Shown here one piece after another: positions 8,600 to 16,076 of a stretch of 64,000 nt of DNA. This stretch comes from Aquimarina acroporae. GTDB taxonomy: Bacteria > Bacteroidota > Bacteroidia > Flavobacteriales > Flavobacteriaceae. The DNA lies in NCBI RefSeq assembly GCF_023195925.1, contig NZ_JALPRE010000006.1, positions 248,001-312,000 of the forward strand, written 5' to 3'. The number at the start of each line of letters is the position of its first letter. The first letter of the stretch is position 1. Under the pieces are notes generated by a model that worked only from the letters and a program-made list of their open reading frames with translations, was not told the origin of the DNA and did no database searches. A program made the position numbers and the translations under genes.

Positions 8600-8620
8600 A
8601 TATTTAATGTGTTAAATATT
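8600..8620. promoter_or_regulatory. Putative MarR operator, site 2
   Basis: A near-perfect dyad, ATATTTAA-TGTG-TTAAATAT (8600-8619), between the HdeD-like gene and the end of the next gene. It matches site 9505-9525 at 19 of 21 positions. Confidence 0.55.
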
Positions 8621-8621
8621 G

Positions 8622-9392
8622 TTATTGTAAATCATTTCTTTCCCCATCAACCCATCTTTGCATTAAAACTCTTTGTGCTGGAGATTCTTGTATTCCACCA
8701 GCCAAAATATCCAAAAACCTGTCCCAAAGATTTTTCTTTTTAGAGGCTTCAAGTTTAATATCCGAGTAAGCCTGTAAATAGTCTTTTTCGTAATCGACAG
8801 CCTCGTCTATTGAGTATTTAAAAGGAATATGCTTAAGAATTTCATCGGTCATTTCATCTACCTCTTCAGGCTTGTACTTTTCAATCATAAGTAACTGAAG
8901 ACCGCAAGCCTCTGCTTTGTTCCTGATATTGGAGCATAGATTATTGGCTTTCAACCATAAGTCGTTCCACTTTTTAAGTTCGTTTTCAGGAAGACAGTCT
9001 TTACCTAGCTGTTGAAGAATATTGAAATTTTCCAAGAGAGCATCAGAGTATTCTTTTGATTCACTCCAATTACTTGAAAGCCCTTCAGCTTTCTTTTTTT
9101 GAATAGCAGAGATTGCAGTATCTAAGATTTCCTTTAACTTATTTTTATTTATGCTCAAGCGTTCCAATTCGCTTTCTAATCTTAGTTGAGTTGATTGATT
9201 TCCATATTTCTCAATTAGGGTTACCGCTTCATTTGTAATCTTATCAATATTTTGCCCTGTTTTCCTAAGGTCATTCCAGTTAGATTCCAATCCAAGTGCC
9301 AAATGTCTAATAGAGGTAACCGCCCTTAACGCTGGATTATATTTAGTCTCTTTTGCCATGGTAATATTCGTATTAATGTTTAAAAACGTCAA
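8622..9392 (-). CDS. Unrecognised cytoplasmic helical protein
   Basis: I do not recognise this family. The frame opens at 9392, but the ATG at 9359 (MAKETKYNPALRAVTSIRHL) is the more likely start, giving 245 aa. There is no signal peptide or membrane segment. The protein is Lys/Glu-rich and largely helical, with a probable coiled coil around residues 50-100 (LRLESELERLSINKNKLKEI) and a conserved-looking tail (LWDRFLDILAGGIQESP, then QRWVDGERNDL). It lies between the HdeD-like gene and the second MarR, all on the minus strand, with a MarR operator candidate about 115-150 bp upstream, so it is probably part of the same regulon. Function unknown. Confidence 0.7.
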   Translation of the reverse strand: MTFLNINTNITMAKETKYNPALRAVTSIRHLALGLESNWNDLRKTGQNIDKITNEAVTLIEKYGNQSTQLRLESELERLSINKNKLKEILDTAISAIQKKKAEGLSSNWSESKEYSDALLENFNILQQLGKDCLPENELKKWNDLWLKANNLCSNIRNKAEACGLQLLMIEKYKPEEVDEMTDEILKHIPFKYSIDEAVDYEKDYLQAYSDIKLEASKKKNLWDRFLDILAGGIQESPAQRVLMQRWVDGERNDLQ

Positions 9393-9504
9393 TTTAAAAG
9401 GAATGAAAAGTACTTTATATGATAAATATCATCTTTTTAAAATTATTTAAATATAATAAATATTAGCTAAACATAAATTAATATTTAATATATTTGTGAA
9501 GTAT

Positions 9505-9525
9505 ATATTTAATATGTAAAATATT
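9505..9525. promoter_or_regulatory. Putative MarR operator, site 3
   Basis: The 21-mer begins ATATTTAATATGTAAAAT. It sits between the end of the second MarR gene and the start of the 8622-9392 gene, so it would control the latter. It matches site 2 at 19 of 21 positions and site 1 at 18 of 21. Confidence 0.5.
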
Positions 9526-9539
9526 ATGATAAAAAAATA

Positions 9540-9974
9540 TTAAGAAAGATGGTCAATAAGTTTTTTTAGGATTTCCAAAACATAAGATTCCTCTTCTTTG
9601 GTTAAGCAGGAAACACTTTGTTTGTAGGTTTTTTGAACTATTGGAACAAGCTCTTTAAAGTATGCGCTTCCTTCTGGAGTGATTGATAGAAGATTAGCCC
9701 TGCGGTCGCCTTCTACGGGTTTTCTTACTAGGAATTTTAGGTTTTCAAGTTTGTCAACAATACGGGTAATATTTGCATTTTGTTTCCAAACACCTTTAGA
9801 AAGCTCTGTCATATTCATATCACCTTGTATGTGTAGCATCTCTAGGACAACCATTTGCTCAAGTGTTATTTTCATTCCAGCCTCTTTAAACGCTTTGTGA
9901 TGATTGCGTTTAAGAAGTTGTTGGGCAATTGCCATTTGAGCGCCTATGGATTTATGTCTAGGACTTTCTTTCAT
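9540..9974 (-). CDS. MarR-family transcriptional regulator (paralogue 2)
   Basis: A 144-aa protein, exactly the length of paralogue 1 and similar throughout: IAQQLLKRNHHKAFKEAG, NMTELSKGVWKQNANITRIV and the wing GDRRANLLSITPEGSAYF. It is transcribed divergently from the ferric-reductase-like gene, the usual position for a MarR repressor next to its target. The shared upstream region holds a weaker operator candidate at 9984-10004. The ligand is unknown. The two MarR proteins may bind the same sites, since the candidate operators are nearly the same near both. Confidence 0.9.
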   Translation of the reverse strand: MKESPRHKSIGAQMAIAQQLLKRNHHKAFKEAGMKITLEQMVVLEMLHIQGDMNMTELSKGVWKQNANITRIVDKLENLKFLVRKPVEGDRRANLLSITPEGSAYFKELVPIVQKTYKQSVSCLTKEEESYVLEILKKLIDHLS

Positions 9975-9983
9975 ACAGTATGA

Positions 9984-10004
9984 ATATTTATGATGACAAA
10001 TATA
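9984..10004. promoter_or_regulatory. Putative MarR operator, site 4 (weaker)
   Basis: ATATTTATGATGACAAATAT lies between the divergent MarR and ferric-reductase-like genes. It matches site 3 at about 16 of 21 positions, keeping the outer ATATTT and AAATAT arms. Confidence 0.38.
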
Positions 10005-10113
10005 TGCATTTTAGAAATTAAAGTGATGAATATTAAAATTTATGTATCGCTATTTAAACTCGTATCTATATGGCTTTATAATATATAATTTAATCCGTAC
10101 AAAACGACTAAAA

Positions 10114-11367
10114 ATGAGAATAATAAAACAAGAACACTATTTTCCAATCATCGTTTTCATCCATTTTATTTTTTGGGGAATCGATATCACATTATATCAA
10201 GGAGACTATGTCTTCGGAGTTCAAAATATTATTGGAGAGGTTTTTTCGTCCTGGGTGATGACTGTTTTCGCTATTAATTTTTTGATGGCTACTAAGGCAA
10301 GATGGGTTGAGCGTATTTTTGGTGGGCTTGATAAAATGTATATGATACACAGAAGAGCAGGTACACTTGCCGTAATTCTATTGATATTACATTTTATTAC
10401 GGTCCCCAAGTCTGAAGAGTTTACCATAGGTAAACCTTTAGGTTTTTTCTCATTATTGTTGATATTGATAGGAGTAGTGTTATCTGTAGCACCAGTATTT
10501 AAGAGAAAACTCAAATATAATAGATGGATTAAAATACATAAGTTAATGGGTATTTTTTATATTATGGGGATAGCTCATTTCTTAAATGTCCCAACACTAA
10601 CGTCTGAATTACCGATTGTTAAGAACTATGTTTTATTGATGTCAATTATTGGTGTTTCAGCTTGGTTCTATAAATCTTTCCTTTTTGGTCTTTTTAATAA
10701 GAAGCTTAAATATTCACTTTCAAGCGTGAAGAATTTCGCAAACGATGTGGTAGAACTGACGTTTTCACCAAAAGAAAAATCCCTGGATTTCGAAGCTGGT
10801 CAGTTTGCTTTTCTTTCAATACCCGGTTTTGGGAATGGAGAATCGCATCCATTTACAATTAGTAATGATAGTTCTGAAAATGACTTGCGTTTTACTATCA
10901 AATCGTTGGGTGACTATACTGCTAATATACAGAGTGCTCTTGCTATAGGTACTGAAGCAAAAATTCAAGGGCCTTATGGTCTTTTTGATTTCAAGAAGGC
11001 TACTCACAAAGAGCAAATATGGCTTGCTGGTGGTATTGGCATAACTCCTTTTCTATCTTTTTTGAGAGTTGTCCCACGAGATTATAAAATAACACTCATT
11101 TGGTCAGTTGGCTCTGTTAAGGAAGCAAATTATAAGGATGAAATTGAAAGTCTGACAGCTGAAAAAGACAATGTAGATTTTGTTGTATGGAACTCTGATG
11201 ATAAAGGGCATTTCTCAATTGGGAAAAAGTACAATGTGATGGATGTTGTAAATAAATCATTCTATGTATGTGGTCCTGAAACAATGCGAGAAAGTTATAT
11301 AAAGCAGCTACGTGAAAAAGGTGTTCTTATGAAAGAGATTCACTATGAGGAGTTTAGTTTTAGGTAG
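10114..11367 (+). CDS. Ferric-reductase-like flavocytochrome (FAD/NAD-binding)
   Basis: The frame is open from 10042, but MRIIKQEHYF at 10114 is the better start, giving 417 aa. Residues ~1-185 hold membrane helices with His residues suited to haem binding (HRRAGTLAVILLILHFITV, IHKLMGIFYIMGIAHFL), a ferric-reductase-like transmembrane domain. Then follows a ferredoxin-reductase unit: a FAD site at ESHPFTIS, the NAD(P) motif AGGIGITPFLSFLR and the late FYVCGPETM. The protein should pass electrons from NAD(P)H through FAD and haem across the inner membrane; the acceptor is unknown. It heads a long + strand operon reaching 15592. Confidence 0.87.
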   Translation: MRIIKQEHYFPIIVFIHFIFWGIDITLYQGDYVFGVQNIIGEVFSSWVMTVFAINFLMATKARWVERIFGGLDKMYMIHRRAGTLAVILLILHFITVPKSEEFTIGKPLGFFSLLLILIGVVLSVAPVFKRKLKYNRWIKIHKLMGIFYIMGIAHFLNVPTLTSELPIVKNYVLLMSIIGVSAWFYKSFLFGLFNKKLKYSLSSVKNFANDVVELTFSPKEKSLDFEAGQFAFLSIPGFGNGESHPFTISNDSSENDLRFTIKSLGDYTANIQSALAIGTEAKIQGPYGLFDFKKATHKEQIWLAGGIGITPFLSFLRVVPRDYKITLIWSVGSVKEANYKDEIESLTAEKDNVDFVVWNSDDKGHFSIGKKYNVMDVVNKSFYVCGPETMRESYIKQLREKGVLMKEIHYEEFSFR

Positions 11368-11372
11368 ATAAG

Positions 11373-11804
11373 ATGAAAACGATAACATTAGAAATATTTA
11401 CTTTGTTTGCTTCAGGTCTGTCCTTTACCTTCTTCTTTTTTATAGCACTTTGTTATCATAAACCAGAATTCTGTAATGGTGAAGATTCTTTTGACAATGA
11501 TATTAGGAATGCAAAAAGAGCTCAAACGGATGAGATGTTTAGCAGATACGGACTTAACATTATTCTTCTACTAATTGTTATTACTTGGCTTTTTACGAGA
11601 GAAGATTTTTGGCTGGTAGGTTTAATTCCTTTAATGATTTTAGTTCCGTTATGCAGAAACTATTTGAAACTTAAAAATAATAACCCTAAGGAAAATAAAA
11701 CAGTTGAAAGTAAGATAAAAAGATTCCACGCTTTAAGGATGTTCTTTTCTTTGGCACTAATGTTTATCTGTGTTTTTGCAATTATAATTGGGCTTGATAA
11801 ATAA
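11373..11804 (+). CDS. Four-helix membrane protein, DUF1772-like
   Basis: A 143-aa protein with four predicted membrane helices (FTLFASGLSFTFFFFIALCY, INIILLLIVITWLF-like segment, FWLVGLIPLMILVPL, MFFSLALMFICVFAIIIG). It starts 5 bp after the flavocytochrome. Layout and length match its neighbour at 11819, and both end in a helix after a conserved RF/LHxxR stretch (IKRFHALRMFF here), so they look like distant paralogues of the DUF1772 (anthrone-oxygenase-like) superfamily. The function is unknown; its place suggests a partner of the flavocytochrome. Confidence 0.65.
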   Translation: MKTITLEIFTLFASGLSFTFFFFIALCYHKPEFCNGEDSFDNDIRNAKRAQTDEMFSRYGLNIILLLIVITWLFTREDFWLVGLIPLMILVPLCRNYLKLKNNNPKENKTVESKIKRFHALRMFFSLALMFICVFAIIIGLDK

Positions 11805-11818
11805 TTCGAATAAAAAAT

Positions 11819-12256
11819 ATGATAGGGATTCAAACTATTCTAAAAATTATTGTATTGATAGGAACAGGACTTGTTGCTGGTTCAACATTCTACATTTCTT
11901 TGGTTGAAATTAAAGTGCGAACTCAAACAAACGAAGAAGAGCATTTAAAAAATTGGCAAATGGTCTTTCCAAAAGCTAGCCGAATTCTGAAAACCTTCGG
12001 AATAATTACGGTGATATTTATTTTGCTTGCCTGGTATTTTACTCAGGATATATTGTGGATTATAAGTGCTATTCCATTATTTCTATTAGTGCCTTTTACA
12101 GCAATATTTATATCAAAAACAAACGCCGAACTAGCGAATCTCAAAGATGTAAGAGGTACCATACCTAAGATACATAAATGGGATAAGCTTCATCATGTCA
12201 GGACAGTATTAACTATTCTGAGTTTTGTTATAGCTGTAATTGCATCAACTATTTAA
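11819..12256 (+). CDS. DUF1772-like membrane protein
   Basis: A 145-aa, four-helix membrane protein. GLVAGSTFYISLVE in helix 1, the ISKTNAELANL stretch and WDKLHHVRTVLTILSFVIA near the end are typical of DUF1772, the superfamily of small membrane proteins related to noranthrone monooxygenase. Actual activity in bacteria is unproven. It lies 14 bp after the similar gene at 11373, so the pair may work as a heteromer (inference). Confidence 0.75.
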   Translation: MIGIQTILKIIVLIGTGLVAGSTFYISLVEIKVRTQTNEEEHLKNWQMVFPKASRILKTFGIITVIFILLAWYFTQDILWIISAIPLFLLVPFTAIFISKTNAELANLKDVRGTIPKIHKWDKLHHVRTVLTILSFVIAVIASTI

Positions 12257-12320
12257 CAATTGAAAAGATATAAAGAAACTGAAAATTTTAAAGAGTAAAC
12301 ACTAATTAAATCAAAGTATA

Positions 12321-12887
12321 ATGAACAATCAATCCACTAGTAGCGCAAAAGAATCAATCAAATATTGGTATCTACCACTAATCGTCGGGATATTTTTAAT
12401 TGGAGGAGGGATTAAAGCCTTTATTTCACCAGACAAAGCTTTTTTAGCATTAAACAATCTTTTGAGTTACGCTTTTTTGGTCATAGGCGTAATAGAAATT
12501 CTATTTGCATTTTCTAATAAAAATAAAATTGATAATTGGGGCTGGGTTTTGGTTTTAGGAATTATAACTACCTTAATAGGAATCTTGTTACTGTCTCACC
12601 CTGAAGTTTCATTAATAAGCCTCGCATTATATGTTGGTTTTATTCTTTTGTTCCGTTCGTTCGGTGCAATGGCGATGGCCATAGATTTAAGAAGTTACGG
12701 AGAAAAGAATTGGGTAGTACTAATGATAATTAGTGTTCTAGGAATAATTTTCTCATTTATCCTAATATGGAATCCCAAGTTTGTTGGAATGACTTTTGTA
12801 TTCTGGATAGGACTTTCATTAATCTCCACAGGGTTTTTCAGTGTATTGGCCGCTTTTAGAATGAAAAATCTTCACAAAAACTTTTAG
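12321..12887 (+). CDS. HdeD-like (DUF308) membrane protein, second copy
   Basis: A 188-aa protein with six predicted membrane helices in pairs: YWYLPLIVGIFLIGGGIKAF, LLSYAFLVIGVIEILFAF, WGWVLVLGIITTLIGILLL, a GFILLFRSFGAMAMAI segment and two more. This is the HdeD/DUF308 layout shared with the gene at 7965, but similarity between the two is low, so they are not a recent duplication. It is in the flavocytochrome operon, just before the sulfatase. Confidence 0.82.
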   Translation: MNNQSTSSAKESIKYWYLPLIVGIFLIGGGIKAFISPDKAFLALNNLLSYAFLVIGVIEILFAFSNKNKIDNWGWVLVLGIITTLIGILLLSHPEVSLISLALYVGFILLFRSFGAMAMAIDLRSYGEKNWVVLMIISVLGIIFSFILIWNPKFVGMTFVFWIGLSLISTGFFSVLAAFRMKNLHKNF

Positions 12888-12891
12888 GTAA

Positions 12892-14559
12892 TTGAGTAAG
12901 AAATCGAAAAGTGAAATTTTGAAGTCACTAACCCTAAAATTAGTAGTATTTAGTTTTGTTTTAGTAGGGTGTAAAACAGAAAAAGTAAAATTTGAGAAAC
13001 CAAATATCCTTTTTATTGTAACTGACGATATGGGGTATTCTGATTTTTCACCTTTTGGAGGAGAGATAAACACACCAAATCTTCAAAAGCTTGCTAGTGA
13101 AGGTGTGCGCATTTCTAATTTCTATACCGCCCCCACTTGTTCTCCTGCGAGGTCAATGTTACTTACGGGAGTTGATAATCATTTAAATGGTCTAGGTGCA
13201 ATGGATGAGTTTATCATAGATATGACACCTCATATTCCAGCACTAAGGGAACGAGATGGATATTTAGGAGCATTGAATGATAGTGTTATGACAATACCAG
13301 AAGTCTTAGTGAGAGAAGGATACCAGAGTTTTATAAGTGGGAAATGGCATTTAGGTGAACATAAGGACGAATGGCCATATACAAGAGGTTTTGACAAGAG
13401 TTACGTGTTGCTTCAAGGGGCAAGTTCACATACCGGAAGTCCATTAATGCCAATTACTAAAGGTTCTTTGGCAGAATTGGTTGAAAATGATATGAGGGTA
13501 AACCCACGAAAGGACTTCTATTCTTCCCTGCACTTTACAGATAAGTTCCTGGACTATCTAAAAGAAAGAGATAAAGCAAAGCCATTTTTTGGATATTTGG
13601 CTTTTACTGCACCTCACGACCCTTTAGAATGCCCTGAAGAATATTCAGATAAGTATAAAGGATTATACGATAGTGGCTATGACAAATTAAGAGTAAAGCG
13701 TTATCAAGAATTAGTCAAACTAGGTATATTTCAAAAGGATATCACATTAGGTCAAAAGCTTGCGCCGTCTTGGGAAAGCCTATCTGAAGATGAAAAATTA
13801 AGACTTTCAAAATCTATGGAAGTATATGCGGGAATGATTGACTTTGTAGATGAGCAAATAGGTCGTGTCTTTGAATACCTGAAATCGACCAACCAATATA
13901 ATAATACCATTATTGTTTTTCTTTCCGATAATGGTTCAGCATATCAAACTCTTGAAGAGTATTCAGATTCTTCACCCGAGTATATAAAAAACAATTTTGA
14001 TACATCTTTTGATAATATTGGCAGAAATAATTCTGCGGCTTCCATAGGCGAAGGTTGGGCGCAAGCAAGTATGTCGCCATTCAGATTTTATAAGGGAAAA
14101 ACTGGAGAAGGAGGCATAAGAACACCGGCTATTATTAAATGGAATGGAATGAGCAAAGAGCTAAAAGGAACTATAGATACTGAGGCAATAGGGCATATTT
14201 ATGATTTAGCTCCAACTCTTTACGAACTTATTGGGGTTAATTATTCAAAGCTAATAAATACTGATAAAGTACATTCATTATCAGGTAAGTCTCTAGTCCC
14301 TTTTCTAAAAGGAGATTCTGCAAACGTGCATACAGATTACCTTGGATGGGAATTGCATGGTAATAAGGCGCTTAGAAAAGGAAAGTGGAAAATTTTATGG
14401 GTATTTGAGCCTGGTAATAATCATTGGGAGTTATATGATATTGTAACAGACCCTGGAGAAACAAAAGACCTGTCAAAAGTACATACATCAGTTTTTCAAG
14501 ACTTGTTAAATGACTGGGAAGAGTATACTACAACCAAGAAAATCATCAATCTATTTTAA
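12892..14559 (+). CDS. Sulfatase (arylsulfatase-type) lipoprotein
   Basis: A 555-aa protein of the formylglycine-dependent sulfatase family. A lipobox LVGC puts the lipid Cys at residue 27. Metal-binding Asp45-Asp46 lie in FIVTDDMGYSDF, and the FGly motif CSPAR starts at Cys83, the form oxidised by FGE or anSME. SGKWHLGEH and FLSDNGSAYQTL provide further active-site residues. It should hydrolyse sulfate esters or related groups outside the cytoplasm; the substrate is unknown. No sulfatase-maturing enzyme is in the window. The start is TTG at 12892, 4 nt after the preceding stop. Confidence 0.92.
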   Translation: MSKKSKSEILKSLTLKLVVFSFVLVGCKTEKVKFEKPNILFIVTDDMGYSDFSPFGGEINTPNLQKLASEGVRISNFYTAPTCSPARSMLLTGVDNHLNGLGAMDEFIIDMTPHIPALRERDGYLGALNDSVMTIPEVLVREGYQSFISGKWHLGEHKDEWPYTRGFDKSYVLLQGASSHTGSPLMPITKGSLAELVENDMRVNPRKDFYSSLHFTDKFLDYLKERDKAKPFFGYLAFTAPHDPLECPEEYSDKYKGLYDSGYDKLRVKRYQELVKLGIFQKDITLGQKLAPSWESLSEDEKLRLSKSMEVYAGMIDFVDEQIGRVFEYLKSTNQYNNTIIVFLSDNGSAYQTLEEYSDSSPEYIKNNFDTSFDNIGRNNSAASIGEGWAQASMSPFRFYKGKTGEGGIRTPAIIKWNGMSKELKGTIDTEAIGHIYDLAPTLYELIGVNYSKLINTDKVHSLSGKSLVPFLKGDSANVHTDYLGWELHGNKALRKGKWKILWVFEPGNNHWELYDIVTDPGETKDLSKVHTSVFQDLLNDWEEYTTTKKIINLF

Positions 14560-14560
14560 T

Positions 14561-15592
14561 ATGACAAAAATTACAAAGTTTACTCAAATTAGTATCATTT
14601 TGGTAGCGGGGATAATAGCATTGATTTATGGAAAAAGCTTTTTAATTCCATTAATATTTTCTTTAATCCTTTGGATATTGATAAAGAAACTAAAATCTAC
14701 CCTTAACAAAATTAAAGTGCTGAGAGAATTTGTGCCCAATTGGGTGAAAAATGCCCTCCTTACTTTTATTATTGCGTTGGTTGTTTACTTTGTAAGTGGT
14801 ATCATTTCTTCGAATATCAGTACAATGGTAGGTCAGTATGATGTTTATGAAGCAAATTTCAACGCCCTATTAACGACTATTAATGAATCTTTTGGTATCG
14901 ATTTGAAGACTTTGATTGGGGATGAAGATATTAGTAGTACACTTAGCGATTTAATTGAGCCTATAGTTTCTTCACTCACTAGTTTAGTAAGCAATGCTTT
15001 TATGATTATTCTATACTTACTTTTTATATTCTTGGAAGAAACTAATTTTGGAAAAAAACTTCGGTTAGTCTTTAAAGAAGATAATGAATTTAAAGAAGTT
15101 TCATCCACTCTAATAGAATTGGAAGAGTCCATCTCCAATTATTTAGGAGTAAAAACATTGGTGAGTCTAATAACTGGAGCATTAAGCGCAGTGACATTAT
15201 CAATAATCGGGGTTGATGCACCTGTGTTTTGGGGTCTAATTATTTTCATCTTAAATTATATTCCCACTATAGGCTCACTTATAGGAACATTATTCCCTGC
15301 AGCTTTCTGTCTGTTACAATTTACCAACACAACACCGTTTATTTTAACTGTAGTTATTGTTGGGTTAATTCAAGTGATAGTTGGAAATATTTTAGAGCCC
15401 AAATTGGTTGGTAATTCGATGAATTTAAGTGCACTCGTAGCTATTTTGGCATTATCGCTTTGGGGATTAATTTGGGGTACAACAGGTATGATATTGAGCG
15501 TTCCTATTACTGTTATAATGGTGATTATATTTTCCAAATTCAAGAGTACAAAGCCTGTGGCGATTATGCTTTCAGACAAGGGAGAGATATGA
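14561..15592 (+). CDS. AI-2E-family (PerM/YdiK-like) transporter
   Basis: Start chosen at the ATG at 14561, one base after the sulfatase stop codon, giving 343 aa (an earlier in-frame ATG at 14510 lies within the sulfatase). About seven to eight membrane helices: ISIILVAGIIALIYGKSFLI at the start, a soluble loop (~90-150) and a conserved C-terminal core with FWGLIIFILNYIPTIGSLIG, NILEPKLVGNSMNLS and LWGLIWGTTGMILSVPITVI. These are signatures of PF01594. Family members export varied substrates, and some are Na+(Li+)/H+ antiporters. It ends the island operon. Confidence 0.92.
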   Translation: MTKITKFTQISIILVAGIIALIYGKSFLIPLIFSLILWILIKKLKSTLNKIKVLREFVPNWVKNALLTFIIALVVYFVSGIISSNISTMVGQYDVYEANFNALLTTINESFGIDLKTLIGDEDISSTLSDLIEPIVSSLTSLVSNAFMIILYLLFIFLEETNFGKKLRLVFKEDNEFKEVSSTLIELEESISNYLGVKTLVSLITGALSAVTLSIIGVDAPVFWGLIIFILNYIPTIGSLIGTLFPAAFCLLQFTNTTPFILTVVIVGLIQVIVGNILEPKLVGNSMNLSALVAILALSLWGLIWGTTGMILSVPITVIMVIIFSKFKSTKPVAIMLSDKGEI

Positions 15593-15679
15593 GTGCTTTA
15601 TTATAAAAATAAGTGCTATAACTCCATTTTTTATGCCTATAAGTAAGCTTCAAGCTACATGACTTTTTTTTCAGTTAAT

Positions 15680-15698
15680 CGGTCAACACTGTTGACCG
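15680..15698. repeat. 19-bp perfect dyad of TGTTGACCG
   Basis: CGGTCAACA (15680-15688), C, TGTTGACCG (15690-15698): a perfect inverted repeat just before the right copy of the 25-bp repeat. It may be a recombinase or regulator binding site (inference). Confidence 0.6.
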
Positions 15699-15702
15699 AT
15701 TA

Positions 15703-15727
15703 AAAATCTGTTGACCGAATTGTTGAC
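15703..15727 (+). repeat. 25-bp direct repeat, right copy
   Basis: Identical over 25 bp to 6106-6130, same orientation, about 9.6 kb apart. It lies 138 bp from the tRNA-Arg 3' end. The two copies bracket all island genes. Confidence 0.8.
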
Positions 15728-15774
15728 CTTTTTCTAATAAATTTTGATTGCGATTAGTGCCGTGATAAAAGTCA

Positions 15775-15810
15775 AAAACCCTTCAAATACTGATATTTGA
15801 AGGGTTTTAG
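15775..15810. terminator. Bidirectional terminator
   Basis: AAAACCCTTCAAATA (15775-15789) pairs perfectly with TATTTGAAGGGTTTT (15794-15808) around CTGA. It closes the operon that ends at 15592, and on the minus strand lies downstream of the tRNA-Arg. Confidence 0.8.
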
Positions 15811-15828
15811 TTTTATTTAGTGCTCTAG

Positions 15829-15860
15829 GCCAGAATCTTGCTGGATTCAAACCTTGAACC
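15829..15860 (-). repeat. Degenerate tRNA-Arg 3' fragment beside the intact tRNA
   Basis: The stretch ending gctggattcaaacct (about 15838-15853) repeats the T-arm of the adjacent tRNA (gcaggattcaaacct), about 33 bp before it, the same spacing as in the left array. Confidence 0.5.
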
Positions 15861-15865
15861 TTCAG

Positions 15866-15939
15866 TGACCTCGGCAGGATTCAAACCTGCAACCTCTTGA
15901 GCCGTAATCAAGTGCACTATTCAGTTATGCTACGAGGCC
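15866..15939 (-). tRNA. tRNA-Arg (anticodon ACG)
   Basis: A 74-nt cloverleaf on the minus strand: acceptor GGCCTCG/CGAGGTC (one G-U), D-arm GCAT/GTGC, anticodon stem CTTGA/TCAAG with loop TTACGGC (anticodon ACG, reading CGN after A34-to-I editing), T-arm GCAGG/CCTGC. CCA is not encoded. Odd: residue 19 is A instead of G and residue 56 is U instead of C, so the usual G19-C56 tertiary contact is replaced by a possible A19-U56 pair. Its 3' end faces the putative island. Confidence 0.9.
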
Positions 15940-16076
15940 TTTTTTGCTATTGCGGGTGCAAATATATGTCTTTTTAAATAACTACCCAAGGATATTTTTA
16001 TTAAATATTTTTCGAAGTAAAAATTAAGTTTCCATAACGAATCTATGGTATATTTGAGCGAAATTAATTTTGATAT

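Noticed and set aside
10042-10113. Longer N-terminus for the flavocytochrome
   Set aside because: The extra 24 residues reach almost into the MarR operator region and lack family character; the ATG at 10114 leads directly into the first membrane helix.
6106-15727. An insertion sequence or transposon bounded by the 25-bp repeats
   Set aside because: The repeats are direct, not inverted, and no transposase is present between them, so a tRNA-targeted island fits better than an IS.
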